From Sporolactobacillus kofuensis (lineage in GTDB: Bacteria > Bacillota > Bacilli > Bacillales > Sporolactobacillaceae), in NCBI RefSeq assembly GCF_024125425.1, contig NZ_JAMXWN010000003.1, positions 205,049-269,048 of the forward strand: a stretch of 64,000 nt of DNA, written 5' to 3'. The translations under genes were made by a program, and so were the position numbers. The first letter of the stretch is position 1; each line of letters starts with the position of its first letter. Under the pieces are notes generated by a model. The model did not search any database and was not told the DNA's origin. It saw only the letters and a program-made list of their open reading frames with translations. Of this stretch, positions 50,581 to 63,060 are shown in pieces.

Positions 50581-53040
50581 ATGGCAGAGCAAGATGAACG
50601 GAGAGTCAAGCCCGTCAATATAGGCAAACAGATGCGCGACTCATTCCTAAGTTACGCAATGAGTGTCATTGTCAGCCGAGCATTGCCAGATGTACGTGAT
50701 GGACTGAAGCCTGTACACAGGCGTATTCTCTTCGCCATGAATGAGCTGGGCATTACGTCAGATAAAGCATATAAGAAATCAGCAAGAATTGTCGGTGAAG
50801 TCATTGGTAAGTACCATCCACATGGTGATTCCGCCGTTTATGATACGATGGTCCGTATGGCTCAAGATTTCAGCTACCGTTACGAGTTAGTGGACGGACA
50901 TGGAAACTTTGGATCCGTCGATGGAGATCCGGCGGCAGCTATGCGTTACACCGAGGCACGAATGTCCAAAATCTCAATGGAAATGGTTCGTGACATTCGC
51001 AAGGAAACGATTGATTTTCAAGCAAATTATGATGATACCGAGGAAGAACCAAAAGTTCTTCCGTCACGTTTTCCAAATTTATTGGTGAACGGTGCATCAG
51101 GTATTGCGGTTGGTATGGCGACGAATATTCCCCCACATCAACTTGGTGAAGTCATTGATGCAGTACTTGCATTGAGTAAGAATCCTGAGATCACAGCGGA
51201 CGAACTCATGGACTATATTCCTGGTCCGGATTTTCCAACCGGTGGATTAATTCTTGGACGCGAAGGGATAAAACGTGCGTATCGTACCGGTCGCGGCTCG
51301 ATCATTGTTCGTGCCAAAGTCGAAATTGAAGAGAATTCGAATGGAAAACAAAGTATTATTGTGACTGAGCTTCCTTATCAGGTGAATAAAGCGAAGCTTA
51401 TCGAACGCATTGCAGAATTAGTTAGGGATAAGAAGATCGAAGGAATTACCGATTTACGCGATGAATCCGACCGTCAAGGGATGCGGATGGTTATTGAAGT
51501 ACGACGCGACACAAATGCAAATGTGTTGCTGAACAATCTGTATAAGCACACCGGTCTGCAAACCAGTTTCGGCATTAACATGCTGGCGCTCGTTGATGAC
51601 AAGCCAAGGATTCTGACTCTGAAGGAATGCCTGCACTATTATCTTGCGCATCAGGAAACAGTCATTCGCCGCAGGACTGCTTTTGAATTGAAGAAGGCAG
51701 AAGCACGGGCGCATATACTCGAAGGTTTGAGAGTGGCTCTGGATCATCTAGATGAAGTCATCTCGCTGATTCGTAACTCAAAAACGACAGACATTGCGCG
51801 ACAAGGTTTGATGGATAACTTCTCGTTGACCGAGATTCAGGCTCAAGCGATTCTGGATATGCGTCTGCAACGACTGACCGGACTGGAACGAGAAAAAATT
51901 GAGCAAGAGTACGCGGAGCTCATCAATAAGATTGCCGAACTGAAGGCTATCCTTGCTGACGAACAAAAAGTGCTGCACATTATTCGCAAAGAACTGCGTG
52001 AAATTAAAGAGAAATACAATGATGTTCGCCGGACAGAAATCACAGTCGGTGATGATCTTATCGAGGATGAAGACCTCATTGAACGTGAAGATATCGTGAT
52101 CACGGTTTCTCATAACGGCTATGTAAAACGTATGCCTGTCAACACGTACAGAAGTCAGAACCGTGGTGGACGAGGTGTTCAAGGAATGGGAACCAATGAA
52201 GATGATTTCGTTGAGCACTTGTTCCAGACGAACACGCACCACCATGTCCTCTTCTTTACAAATAAAGGACGCGTTTATCAGCTCAAAGGGTATCAGATTC
52301 CTGAATTTGGGAGAACAGCCAAAGGAATTCCAATCATTAATCTGATTCAAATTGAAAAGGATGAGTACATCACTGCTTTCTTCCCTGTTGAAGCATTTGA
52401 CGAGGAACACTATCTTGTCTTCTTGACAAAAAACGGCATCACGAAACGTTCGACACTGTCCGATTTTTCAAATATACGAAAAGGCGGATTGTTTGCGATC
52501 ACAGTACGTGATGAAGATGAATTAATTGCTGTCCGACTGACCGATGGAAAACGTGATTTAATCGTCGGCACGAGAAAAGGTATGGCGATTCGATACCATG
52601 AAACCGATGTGCGTGCCATGGGGCGCACCGCAGCCGGTGTCAAGGCGATCACATTGGTTGATGGTGATGAAGTCGTCGGCATGGGCATTGCGGATGACCA
52701 TCTTGATGTCCTAATTGTCACACAAAATGGCTTCGGCAAACGTACCGCTTGTAGTGAATACCGCCCGCAAACCCGAGGCGGGAAAGGCCTTAAGACATGC
52801 AATATTACAAGCAAGAACGGTGAACTGGTTGCGCTGCGAACCGTTGACGAAAATGAAGACCTTATGATTATGACCGCAAATGGAGTCATCATTCGCATGC
52901 CCGTGTCGGGTATATCCAAGCTTGGTCGAAATACGATGGGTGTAACCTTGATTCGGGTTGATGAAGGCGACAGTGTGTCTACGATTGCCCGTATTCAGAG
53001 TAATGAGGAAGAGCAAGAAGACGAAAGCGAAGACGAATGA
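50581..53040 (+). CDS. gyrA: DNA gyrase subunit A
   Basis: 819 residues. Catalytic Tyr in [11 protein letters not shown] (about 122); quinolone-resistance region [17 protein letters not shown] with Ser and Asp in wild-type form; C-terminal beta-pinwheel with the GyrA box [10 protein letters not shown]. The tail is very acidic ([11 protein letters not shown]). AAGGAGGAAG lies 6 bases before the ATG. Confidence 0.98.
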   Translation: MAEQDERRVKPVNIGKQMRDSFLSYAMSVIVSRALPDVRDGLKPVHRRILFAMNELGITSDKAYKKSARIVGEVIGKYHPHGDSAVYDTMVRMAQDFSYRYELVDGHGNFGSVDGDPAAAMRYTEARMSKISMEMVRDIRKETIDFQANYDDTEEEPKVLPSRFPNLLVNGASGIAVGMATNIPPHQLGEVIDAVLALSKNPEITADELMDYIPGPDFPTGGLILGREGIKRAYRTGRGSIIVRAKVEIEENSNGKQSIIVTELPYQVNKAKLIERIAELVRDKKIEGITDLRDESDRQGMRMVIEVRRDTNANVLLNNLYKHTGLQTSFGINMLALVDDKPRILTLKECLHYYLAHQETVIRRRTAFELKKAEARAHILEGLRVALDHLDEVISLIRNSKTTDIARQGLMDNFSLTEIQAQAILDMRLQRLTGLEREKIEQEYAELINKIAELKAILADEQKVLHIIRKELREIKEKYNDVRRTEITVGDDLIEDEDLIEREDIVITVSHNGYVKRMPVNTYRSQNRGGRGVQGMGTNEDDFVEHLFQTNTHHHVLFFTNKGRVYQLKGYQIPEFGRTAKGIPIINLIQIEKDEYITAFFPVEAFDEEHYLVFLTKNGITKRSTLSDFSNIRKGGLFAITVRDEDELIAVRLTDGKRDLIVGTRKGMAIRYHETDVRAMGRTAAGVKAITLVDGDEVVGMGIADDHLDVLIVTQNGFGKRTACSEYRPQTRGGKGLKTCNITSKNGELVALRTVDENEDLMIMTANGVIIRMPVSGISKLGRNTMGVTLIRVDEGDSVSTIARIQSNEEEQEDESEDE

Positions 53041-53074
53041 TCTTGTCGGTGTATTTATTGTGAGGTGAGCCTAC

Positions 53075-54157
53075 ATGATGGCCAAGACAGAACAATTAGA
53101 GACTGGTTGTGTATTACAAAAGGATGTCTATTCAAAATCAGTAAAGCCATTAATGAAGGCAGGAACCGTGCTGAATGAAACGCATATCGCATTTCTTAAA
53201 GCATTCTTGATCGATCAAGTTGAGGTCGATCACCTCACACAAGGCAAAAAAAAACGAACTGTCGCAAAAAAAGAGACAGCTCCAAAAATGGATTCACCAA
53301 AATCGATAGCTGAAACGAGTACGGTCCATCCACTCGATAGACTGTATAAGGAATCAGTGGATGCTTATGCCGCCTTTTTTGCGAACTGGCAGTCAGGATC
53401 TAGTGTTATGATTGGTGATTTCAGAAAAGCCATGATGCCGTTAATTACGGGGATGATGAATGATCCGATGTGGTTCTCATCATTTTTGGTCTCACAGAGC
53501 AGGTTCGAAACGCTTGCTGCCCGCAGTGTTACATTCGGATTGCTCGCTACTTTTTTTGCAAAAAAATTTAATTGCAGTACAGGAGAAACGGTTCAACTGG
53601 GCCTTGCAGGGATGCTTGCAGACTGTGGCCTTTCCAAGCTGACACCGTCACTGCTGAATAAGAAGGAAGACTATGTGGGAAGTGAGAAGGCTCTTTATAA
53701 AAAGCATGTCGTTGACAGTTATAAAATGCTTAAGGGCCTTCCTACATTGAAAAATGAGGTACTGATTGCAATCATTCAACATCATGAGCGAGAAGATGGC
53801 AGCGGCTATCCCTTGGCTATTGAAGGGTCCCAACTAAGCCAGTACGGGAAAATATTGGCCATTTGCGACACCTTTTTGAATCAACTCGCCTCGTCGCGTA
53901 GAAGCAATGTTTTGACAGCACTTGGTACAATGAGGGATGCATCCTATGGCAAACTATCCGGCTATCTTATGGATAAATTTTGTTATGAACTCATGACCCT
54001 TTTCATCGGTATGAACATTCGACTATCAAATGGGCAGTCCGGTGAGATTACGTTTATTCCTGTTAAGGACCCAACACGGCCAATGATCCATTTGACAGAC
54101 AACCGAGTGATTGCACTATCGGAAACTCGAAACGTTACCATTGAATGCTTTATGTAA
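53075..54157 (+). CDS. Degenerate HD-GYP domain protein
   Basis: 360 residues. A linker (about 55-85, Lys-rich) joins an N-terminal part to an HD-GYP-like domain at about 140-290. The GYP part is preserved (QHHEREDGSGYP, 235-246; Asp265 in ICDTF; His211), but the first metal His is Arg150 and the HD pair is Ala182-Asp183 (LADCGL). Two or more metal ligands of a c-di-GMP phosphodiesterase are missing, so it may bind without cleaving. The gene follows gyrA by 34 bases. Confidence 0.82.
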   Translation: MMAKTEQLETGCVLQKDVYSKSVKPLMKAGTVLNETHIAFLKAFLIDQVEVDHLTQGKKKRTVAKKETAPKMDSPKSIAETSTVHPLDRLYKESVDAYAAFFANWQSGSSVMIGDFRKAMMPLITGMMNDPMWFSSFLVSQSRFETLAARSVTFGLLATFFAKKFNCSTGETVQLGLAGMLADCGLSKLTPSLLNKKEDYVGSEKALYKKHVVDSYKMLKGLPTLKNEVLIAIIQHHEREDGSGYPLAIEGSQLSQYGKILAICDTFLNQLASSRRSNVLTALGTMRDASYGKLSGYLMDKFCYELMTLFIGMNIRLSNGQSGEITFIPVKDPTRPMIHLTDNRVIALSETRNVTIECFM

Positions 54158-54180
54158 CAATGGTGACGTTTCTTTTTCAC

Positions 54181-54343
54181 AAGTATATGCTTTTAAAGCA
54201 AGCGGTTATGAACAAAATGCGTAGGTGCGAGACTCCTGCGGGAATCGCGAGCCAAGTGATACCCCGCAGATTACCGGTTGTTTGAGGAGGCTCATGGATC
54301 GTCCGCGGCTGTCTTAGCTGATGCGAGCAACCGGAGCATCAGC
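54181..54343 (+). repeat. Dispersed 3' repeat, copy A (longest)
   Basis: Contains AAGTATATGCTTTTAAAGCA, GGTGCGAGACTCCTGCGGGA, ATCGCGAGCCAAGTGA, ACCCCGCAGATT, GAGGAGGCTCATGGATCGTC and CGCGGCTGTCTTAGCTGATG. CTGCGGG/CCCGCAG and GAGCC/GGCTC can pair as nested stems. It lies between the stop of the HD-GYP gene and its terminator. Confidence 0.75.
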
Positions 54344-54390
54344 AAAATCGGGCATGGCATAAAGGACCGGGCGCTTTTTGCCCGATTTTT
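54344..54390 (+). terminator. Intrinsic terminator of the HD-GYP gene
   Basis: AAAATCGGGCA (54344-54354) pairs with TGCCCGATTTT (54379-54389), with a T-run at the end. Confidence 0.7.
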
Positions 54391-54586
54391 CTTAGCCCTG
54401 TCTTATTCTCATTTGTTACTGGAAAAAGAAACTACCTGTGATCCTGTGAAAATCCGTATATAATAGACACAAACAGTGAACAAAGTCGGCTTCATTTTTA
54501 AAAGTATGGGATCATTGTTATTAGAAAAATTCAACTTCAAGTTGTATTCTTGACAGTGACTAATGCACTTGATAAGCTATCAATAA

Positions 54587-56101
<1,515 letters not shown>

Positions 56102-56269
56102 CATTAGATTGATTTTTTACAGAAAGCATGCTTTGGCTGATGAAGACAAGTGAGCGAAAAAAGGATTTCCATATATTTTCATAGATAAAGAAAACTCGAG
56201 ACGGCAATGAACGCCTCGGTTTTCTGTGTATGCGTGGGATACGCATGAATTCATTCGGGGGTGTAGGGT

Positions 56270-57625
56270 TTGATTTTCGGAAAAAAATTGGGTCGCTATG
56301 CAGCGGCAGCTCTAGCATTTTTATTGGTTCTGACGCTCACATTTCAAGCACCATTTGCATCAAAGGCTCAGGCGGCTCAAGATACACTTGGTTTAAAGGC
56401 AAAGTCGGCAATTCTCATTGACTTCAATAGTGGGCAAATTTTATATGAGAAGAATGCAGATAAGCGCTATCCACCGGCCAGTATGACGAAGATGATGACC
56501 GAATACTTGGTTATGCAAGCACTGCATTCAAAAAAGATTACTTGGAATACCAAAGTGCCGGTCAGTGATTATGTATACCAAATCTCGCAAAATCGCTCAT
56601 TCTCAAATGTGCCCTTAAGAAAAGATTATCAATATACAGTTAAAGAGCTGTATGAAGCGATGGCGATCTATTCGGCCAACGGTGCAACGATTGCATTGGC
56701 TGAAAAAGTTGGCGGTTCCGAAAAGAACTTTGTTGATTTGATGAATAAAACGGCCAAGAAATTTGGCATGACCGGTGCCCACTATATCAACAGCTCTGGT
56801 CTTGATAATGTGGACTTAGGAAAGTTTGCTCCTTATGGCGGACCGAATTCCAGCAATGAGCTTTCTGCTCGTGACATCGCCAAACTAGCCTACCATGTCA
56901 TTAATGATTATCCTGAAGCATTGAATATCTCGAAGATTCCTTTAAAGAGCTTTACGGCGGGTATTGTTGCGCCAAATAAACCGATTCAGATGGTGAACTG
57001 GAACTACATGCTCCCCGGCTTCGGTGTGAATATGGATAAATTTAAATATGAAGGCGTCGATGGTTTAAAAACCGGACATACAGATCTTGCCGGCTATTGC
57101 TTTACCGGAACAGTAAATCGTAATGGGCATCGTCTCATCAGTGTTGTTATGGGTACAAGCTCAGATGCACAGCGTTTCGAGCAAACGCGTGCACTCTTTG
57201 ACTATGGCTACCAACAGTTTTCAGAGAAGGCCCTTGCCAAGAAGAATCAGCTGATCAAGGGACAAAAAGCTGTGGCTGTTCATAATGGTAAGCAAGACCA
57301 GGTCAAAGTAGCATTTGGAAAAAGTTATTCTACAGCAGTTGCTAATGGCGAGAAAGTATCTACCAAATTCAAGGTCGTACTGGATCGTTCCAAATTAAAT
57401 AAAGACGGTCAGCTCGAAGCCCCAGTGAAAAAAGGAGAAACGATTGGCTATGCAACACCGGTCTCTAAGGGAAATGCTCAATATGGGCAACTTTATGATA
57501 ATAACAATAAAATACCTGTGATTGCTGCAGAACAAGTCGATAAAAACAATTGGTTTGTACGGCTGTTCAAAGGTATTGGCAGTGTGTTTGGTTCCCTTTT
57601 CTCATGGATTGCGGGTCTCTTTTAA
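56270..57625 (+). CDS. dacA: D-alanyl-D-alanine carboxypeptidase (PBP5)
   Basis: 451 residues, start TTG behind GGGGGTG. A signal peptide (1-36, cut after AQA) leads into the penicillin-binding domain with SxxK Ser71-Lys74, SxN Ser135-Asn137 and KTG 267-269, then the PBP5 C-terminal domain and an amphipathic membrane anchor (last 20 residues, rich in Phe/Trp/Gly). It trims the terminal D-Ala of peptidoglycan. Confidence 0.97.
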   Translation: MIFGKKLGRYAAAALAFLLVLTLTFQAPFASKAQAAQDTLGLKAKSAILIDFNSGQILYEKNADKRYPPASMTKMMTEYLVMQALHSKKITWNTKVPVSDYVYQISQNRSFSNVPLRKDYQYTVKELYEAMAIYSANGATIALAEKVGGSEKNFVDLMNKTAKKFGMTGAHYINSSGLDNVDLGKFAPYGGPNSSNELSARDIAKLAYHVINDYPEALNISKIPLKSFTAGIVAPNKPIQMVNWNYMLPGFGVNMDKFKYEGVDGLKTGHTDLAGYCFTGTVNRNGHRLISVVMGTSSDAQRFEQTRALFDYGYQQFSEKALAKKNQLIKGQKAVAVHNGKQDQVKVAFGKSYSTAVANGEKVSTKFKVVLDRSKLNKDGQLEAPVKKGETIGYATPVSKGNAQYGQLYDNNNKIPVIAAEQVDKNNWFVRLFKGIGSVFGSLFSWIAGLF

Positions 57626-57661
57626 TAAATAGATTTAGCAATGAAAAAAGCGATTTACAGG

Positions 57662-57688
57662 AAAAAACCGGGTACACCCCGGTTTTTT
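57662..57688 (+). terminator. Intrinsic terminator of dacA
   Basis: AAAAAACCGGG pairs with CCCGGTTTTTT around a 5-base loop; a textbook Rho-independent terminator. Confidence 0.9.
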
Positions 57689-57806
57689 CACACATAAATA
57701 CAGAAAAAAATGACAATGTCCATATAGTCATAGTTATTTACTTGGCATTGTTGTACACTAAAGATAATTATAGGTATTTTTTTTCTAGAACTGGAGGGAC
57801 TATAAA

Positions 57807-58691
57807 GTGGTACAGACAGGAACAGATCGTGTAAAACGAGGTATGGCGGAAATGCAAAAGGGCGGCGTGATCATGGATGTGGTCAATGCCGAACAAGCTA
57901 AAATTGCTGAAGAAGCAGGCGCAACAGCAGTCATGGCACTGGAACGCGTCCCATCAGATATTCGTAAGGCAGGCGGCGTCGCAAGAATGGCCGATCCGAC
58001 AATCGTAGAGCAGGTTCAAAATGCAGTTTCGATTCCGGTTATGGCAAAAGCAAGAATTGGTCACATTGTTGAAGCGCGCGTGCTTGAGGCAATGAAAGTT
58101 GATTATATTGATGAGAGTGAAGTGCTTACCCCGGCAGATGATGTTTTTCATATCGATAAAAAAGCATTCACCGTTCCATTTGTTTGCGGATGCCGTGATT
58201 TAGGTGAAGCAGCACGAAGAATCGGCGAAGGTGCAGCGATGCTTCGTACGAAGGGTGAACCAGGGACAGGGAACATCGTCGAAGCCGTTCGTCATATGCG
58301 ACTGGTAAATAGCCAAGTACGCAAGGTTATTGCTATGGCTCCTGATGAACTGATGGTATTCGCTAAGGAACTAGGCGCTCCTTATGAAATTTTGCTTCAG
58401 ATCAAAGAAGCTGGCCGTCTTCCGGTTGTGAACTTTGCAGCCGGCGGTGTAGCGACACCTGCGGATGCTGCTCTGATGATGGAACTAGGCGCTGACGGTG
58501 TCTTTGTTGGTTCAGGTATTTTTAAATCGGAAAACCCTGCGAAATTTGCACGATCAATTGTTGAAGCGACAACCTATTACCAAGACTACGAACGTATTGT
58601 TGAATTATCGAAAGGTCTTGGTACGCCGATGAAAGGGATCGATATGAGTACTCTTGAACCTGCGGAACGTATGCAGGATCGTGGAATTTGA
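57807..58691 (+). CDS. pdxS: Pyridoxal 5'-phosphate synthase subunit PdxS
   Basis: 294 residues, start GTG after GGAGGGA. A TIM-barrel lyase with [20 protein letters not shown] and [10 protein letters not shown]. It builds PLP from ribose 5-phosphate, glyceraldehyde 3-phosphate and ammonia provided by PdxT, the next gene. Confidence 0.98.
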   Translation: MVQTGTDRVKRGMAEMQKGGVIMDVVNAEQAKIAEEAGATAVMALERVPSDIRKAGGVARMADPTIVEQVQNAVSIPVMAKARIGHIVEARVLEAMKVDYIDESEVLTPADDVFHIDKKAFTVPFVCGCRDLGEAARRIGEGAAMLRTKGEPGTGNIVEAVRHMRLVNSQVRKVIAMAPDELMVFAKELGAPYEILLQIKEAGRLPVVNFAAGGVATPADAALMMELGADGVFVGSGIFKSENPAKFARSIVEATTYYQDYERIVELSKGLGTPMKGIDMSTLEPAERMQDRGI

Positions 58692-58705
58692 GGTGAAATG
58701 CAATT

Positions 58706-59281
58706 ATGTCTGTGAAAATTGGCGTTCTTGCACTTCAAGGTGCGGTCAGTGAGCATATCCGTTCACTCGAACAATCAGGAGCAGAAGCTGTAATGGTAAA
58801 AGATGTCCGTGATTTGGACGGGCTTGACGGACTTGTTCTCCCCGGTGGCGAGAGTACGATGATGCGCAGAATCATGGACCGTTATGGTCTGTTTGAAGCC
58901 ATTCAAACATTTGCGGGACAGAAACCTATATTTGGAACATGTGCCGGTTTAATCTTAATGGCAAAGAAAATTGAAGGAAAACAAGGCCCTCATCTGGGGG
59001 TGCTTGATATTGATGTAAAGCGCAATGCCTTTGGTCGGCAAGTCGATAGTTTTGAGGCGAATTTGCAGATCAAAGAAATCAGTGAAAACTATACGGGTGT
59101 CTTTATTCGTGCGCCTTATATTAAGAGCGTCGGTGATCAAGTAGACGTGCTCGCAACTGTCGATGATCATATTGTTGCTTGTCGTCAAGATCGTTTTCTG
59201 GCGTGCGCTTTTCACCCGGAATTGACTGAAGATCCTGCAATGCATCAATACTTTGTCCACATGGTTGAAGAAGAAAGTTAA
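58706..59281 (+). CDS. pdxT: Pyridoxal 5'-phosphate synthase glutaminase PdxT
   Basis: 191 residues. Class I glutaminase with Cys79 in FGTCAGL, the LPGGEST motif (45-51) and His/Glu in FHPEL. It releases ammonia from glutamine and channels it to PdxS; 14 bases separate the genes. Confidence 0.98.
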   Translation: MSVKIGVLALQGAVSEHIRSLEQSGAEAVMVKDVRDLDGLDGLVLPGGESTMMRRIMDRYGLFEAIQTFAGQKPIFGTCAGLILMAKKIEGKQGPHLGVLDIDVKRNAFGRQVDSFEANLQIKEISENYTGVFIRAPYIKSVGDQVDVLATVDDHIVACRQDRFLACAFHPELTEDPAMHQYFVHMVEEES

Positions 59282-59344
59282 CCGCTTGCTTTTTTCTGGT
59301 CATTAGTGTAGATTTTAAATAAGTTAATTTTGTATGCTTAATGA

Positions 59345-60878
<1,534 letters not shown>

Positions 60879-60918
60879 ATAGGTTCGCATAAACGATCAA
60901 AATCATAGGAGGTGCGCC

Positions 60919-61071
60919 ATGCCATTTCATCAGAAAGTGAACAATGACGCGAGACTGACAAAAATGATTGATGATCTTGGAATTACTTTAAATCCGAACA
61001 AACCGAAAGCGGTTAGCGAAGAGCAGGATCAGGAAAAGGCCCAGAAGCCTGATAAGAAAAAAGAAAAATAA
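60919..61071 (+). CDS. Small Lys-rich hypothetical protein, 50 residues
   Basis: A 50-codon frame (MPFHQKVNNDARLTKMIDDL at the start, ending in KPDKKKEK) with an excellent AGGAGGTG 5 bases before its ATG and a terminator right after the stop. The N-terminal half could form a helix; the tail is a charged Lys/Glu/Gln stretch. I do not recognise the family. Likely cotranscribed with serS. Confidence 0.7.
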   Translation: MPFHQKVNNDARLTKMIDDLGITLNPNKPKAVSEEQDQEKAQKPDKKKEK

Positions 61072-61073
61072 TA

Positions 61074-61118
61074 AAAATCGTGAGTATGTGGGGTTCCCAC
61101 ATTCACGATTTTTTTTTA
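61074..61118 (+). terminator. Intrinsic terminator after serS and small ORF
   Basis: AAAATCGTGA (61074-61083) pairs with TCACGATTTT (61103-61112) and TATGTGGG with CCCACAT inside; T-run follows. Confidence 0.9.
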
Positions 61119-61194
61119 ATAAGAAACGATAAAATTTTGAATGGGCTTAGGGTTCATATCAGCGGTGTAACACTGAAAGAAGTTCTGATTCAAA

Positions 61195-61310
61195 CACGAA
61201 AGTGCTGCGGGATCATTCCTAATGATCGCGAGCCAAGTGAGACCCCGCAGATTTCATTGATTGACCGAGGAGGCTCACGGATCGCCCGCGGCAGTGAGCA
61301 ACTGAAGTGT
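61195..61310 (+). repeat. Dispersed 3' repeat, copy C
   Basis: Contains GTGCTGCGGGATCATTCCTA, ATGATCGCGAGCCAAGTGAG, ACCCCGCAGATTT and GAGGAGGCTCACGGATCGCC, then CGCGGCAGTGAGCAACTGAAG in part. It matches the middle and right parts of copy A. Confidence 0.75.
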
Positions 61311-61394
61311 CATTTATGCACAAGTTTGGCGAGTTAAGACGTATAAAGAGTGGCAGTCAAGCACTGGGCTTAATCTGATTTTTCTTAGCATGGA

Positions 61395-62051
61395 TCAGCT
61401 GAAACTTGCGGTTCCTTCCAGTCTTTCACGTACAAGAGAAACGATCTTGTCGGCAGACTTTGAATCGTTAATCAGATCATAATCATCAATGTTGATCTTT
61501 AAAACAGGACAGAGATCAAATTCGTTTACCCATTGTTCATAACGCATAAACATTTCTTCCCAGTAACTGTTCGGTGTTTCCTTTTCTAGTCCACGTCCAC
61601 GTTGGCAGATTCTCTGAATGGTTGCTTCAAGCGAGCCATGCAAATAGATCAACAAATCGGGATGACGGAAATAAGGGGTCATCACCATTGCATCAAAGAG
61701 ACTGGTGTACGTTCTATAATCGGCCTCTGACATTGTGCCCTTTTCATAATGCATCTTCGCAAAGATGCCGGTATCCTCATAAATTGAACGGTCCTGTACA
61801 TAGCTTTCAGAACTTGCAGCCATCTTCTGGGTTTCCTTGAAACGCTCGCCGAGAAAGAAGATTTGAAGATGGAATGCCCAACGTTCAAAGTCCTTGTAAA
61901 AGAGATCAAGGTATGGATTGCCGTCCACCTTTTCAAAGGATGTACGATAATGTAGATGATGCGCCAATGCAGTGGCAAAAGTTGTTTTTCCGATCCCTAC
62001 CATACCGGCAACGGAGATCAATTTATGAGAAGGTAATGCGTTTTCGATCAT
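61395..62051 (-). CDS. Deoxynucleoside kinase (Dck/Dgk family)
   Basis: 218 residues from the ATG at 62051 (AAAGGG upstream); a longer frame to 62123 is less likely. P-loop GMVGIGKTT (about 17-25), the DRSIYED motif (about 85) and the lid RICQRGRGLEKE. It phosphorylates deoxynucleosides, dA/dC or dG. B. subtilis has two adjacent kinases after serS (dck and dgk); here only one. Confidence 0.9.
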   Translation of the reverse strand: MIENALPSHKLISVAGMVGIGKTTFATALAHHLHYRTSFEKVDGNPYLDLFYKDFERWAFHLQIFFLGERFKETQKMAASSESYVQDRSIYEDTGIFAKMHYEKGTMSEADYRTYTSLFDAMVMTPYFRHPDLLIYLHGSLEATIQRICQRGRGLEKETPNSYWEEMFMRYEQWVNEFDLCPVLKINIDDYDLINDSKSADKIVSLVRERLEGTASFS

Positions 62052-62297
62052 TCCTAACGCCCTTTCTTCTTCAAAAGTATATACATAAATAAGAACATCA
62101 AAACGATTTATTAAGTGTATCACCTTAAAAGCGCAAAAAAAAGTGAAAAAAGTCGAAATGGATGAGCAAAAGATGTATAAAAAATCGAAATGAGTCGATT
62201 CTAGAGAACGTGTAGTATTCGGATAGTTCCTGAGGAGCCATGACAGCTAAAATGTTGATAAATCAAGGAAGAATGCGGTTACAAAACCGAGATTTTA

Positions 62298-62326
62298 TTG
62301 ACACAAAATTGGGAATGTGCTATATT
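62298..62326 (+). promoter_or_regulatory. Strong sigma-A promoter of csp
   Basis: Exact TTGACA (62298-62303), 17-base spacer, TATATT (62321-62326). Transcription should start near 62333, giving a leader of about 175 bases. Confidence 0.85.
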
Positions 62327-62340
62327 GTAATAAACCATTT

Positions 62341-62426
62341 TACTACTTAATATAAGATCTGGATGTAAGAATGAAGACCCTTCCTCGAAGTGTAGTAGTT
62401 TTTACTTCTGGAAAGGTCTGTTTTTT
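62341..62426 (+). promoter_or_regulatory. Terminator-like hairpin in the csp leader
   Basis: AGACCCTTCC (62375-62384) pairs with GGAAAGGTCT (62410-62419), and GAAGT (62387-62391) with ACTTC (62404-62408) inside; GTTTTTT follows. The loop has GTAGTA, complementary to TACTAC at 62341-62346, so an alternative pairing or a kissing contact is possible. It stands about 80 bases before the csp start, so it could be an attenuator or end a short RNA. Confidence 0.6.
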
Positions 62427-62507
62427 ATGTGCACATTTTTGGTGTTAATTGGTGAATGGTTTTAGTTCACGCGCGGGCAGCGCAACGTTTTAGGGAGGCA
62501 TTTATAC

Positions 62508-62708
62508 ATGCAAAACGGTAAGGTAAAGTGGTTTAACGCAGAAAAAGGCTACGGCTTCATCGAAGTTGAAGGCGGAAATGATGTATTCGTACACTATTCT
62601 GCAATCGAAGGCGACGGTTTCAAGACGCTTGAAGAAGGTCAAGAAGTTAGCTTCGAAATCGTTGATGGTAACCGCGGACCTCAAGCAGCAAACGTTACAA
62701 AGCTGTGA
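62508..62708 (+). CDS. Cold-shock protein (CspA family)
   Basis: 66 residues. RNP1 KGYGFIEV and RNP2 VFVHYSAI on the five-strand OB fold. It binds single-stranded RNA as a chaperone. GGGAGG lies 9 bases before the ATG. The long leader with a strong promoter and hairpin suggests regulation at RNA level. Confidence 0.97.
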   Translation: MQNGKVKWFNAEKGYGFIEVEGGNDVFVHYSAIEGDGFKTLEEGQEVSFEIVDGNRGPQAANVTKL

Positions 62709-62733
62709 TCTTCGGCCATAACCGATGATGCGG

Positions 62734-62766
62734 AAGCAGTCCTCTCTAAAAAAGGGCTGCTTTTAT
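62734..62766 (+). terminator. Intrinsic terminator of csp
   Basis: AAGCAGTCC (62734-62742) pairs with GGGCTGCTT (62754-62762), with TTTATTT after. Confidence 0.8.
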
Positions 62767-62917
62767 TTGTGCCGACTGTCGTGCTGCCCTAGCCATTCTT
62801 TTTTTGCGATTGAGTAAAGTATCCGTGCAACTCAGCCTCTGGCTACGACCAAAGGGCTTGCCATCGGCGAGTTTTATTCATATAATACTCTATGTCGCGA
62901 AAAAATGTGCGCGCTGC

Positions 62918-62990
62918 GGCTCTGTAGCTCAGTGGATAGAGCGTCGGTTTCCTAAACCGTGCGTCGGAGGTTCGATTCCTCTCAGGGCCA
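62918..62990 (+). tRNA. tRNA-Arg (CCT)
   Basis: 73 bases. Acceptor GGCTCTG pairs with CAGGGCC (one G-T pair); D loop TAGCTCAGTGGATAGAGC; anticodon loop TTCCTAA gives CCT for AGG codons; T arm GGAGGTTCGATTCCTCT. CCA is not encoded. Confidence 0.96.
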
Positions 62991-62995
62991 TAAAA

Positions 62996-63011
62996 TGTTA
63001 CACGTGGAACC
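62996..63011 (-). promoter_or_regulatory. Degenerate parS-like site
   Basis: TGTTACACGTGGAACC matches the parS palindrome TGTTTCACGTGGAACA at 14 of 16 positions with the CACGTG centre intact. It is directly after tRNA-Arg and 18 kb from oriC. Confidence 0.5.
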
Positions 63012-63040
63012 CTCTTGTTTTTGAACAAGAGGGTTTTGTG
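63008..63040 (+). terminator. Intrinsic terminator of tRNA-Arg
   Basis: AACCCTCTTGTT (63008-63019) pairs with AACAAGAGGGTT (63024-63035) and TTGTGTTTTT follows. Confidence 0.9.
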
Positions 63041-63060
63041 TTTTTCATCTAGTATATCCG

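Larger units (their letters stand above)
61072..61394. other. Spacer between the small ORF and the deoxynucleoside kinase
   Basis: 323 bases between convergent genes: terminator (61074-61115), then repeat copy C (61195-61310). Nothing else is supported. Confidence 0.6.
62052..62507. other. Divergent spacer between dNK gene and csp
   Basis: 456 bases. The csp promoter (62298-62326), the leader hairpin (62375-62426) and an AT-rich stretch 62100-62290 that should hold the kinase promoter. Confidence 0.6.

Noticed and set aside
51778..52410. 210-codon minus-strand frame inside gyrA
   Set aside because: Wholly antisense to the conserved gyrA sequence, a shadow of its codon pattern.
62843..63028. 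61-codon minus-strand frame
   Set aside because: Antisense of tRNA-Arg; reads as the typical false protein from tRNA genes.
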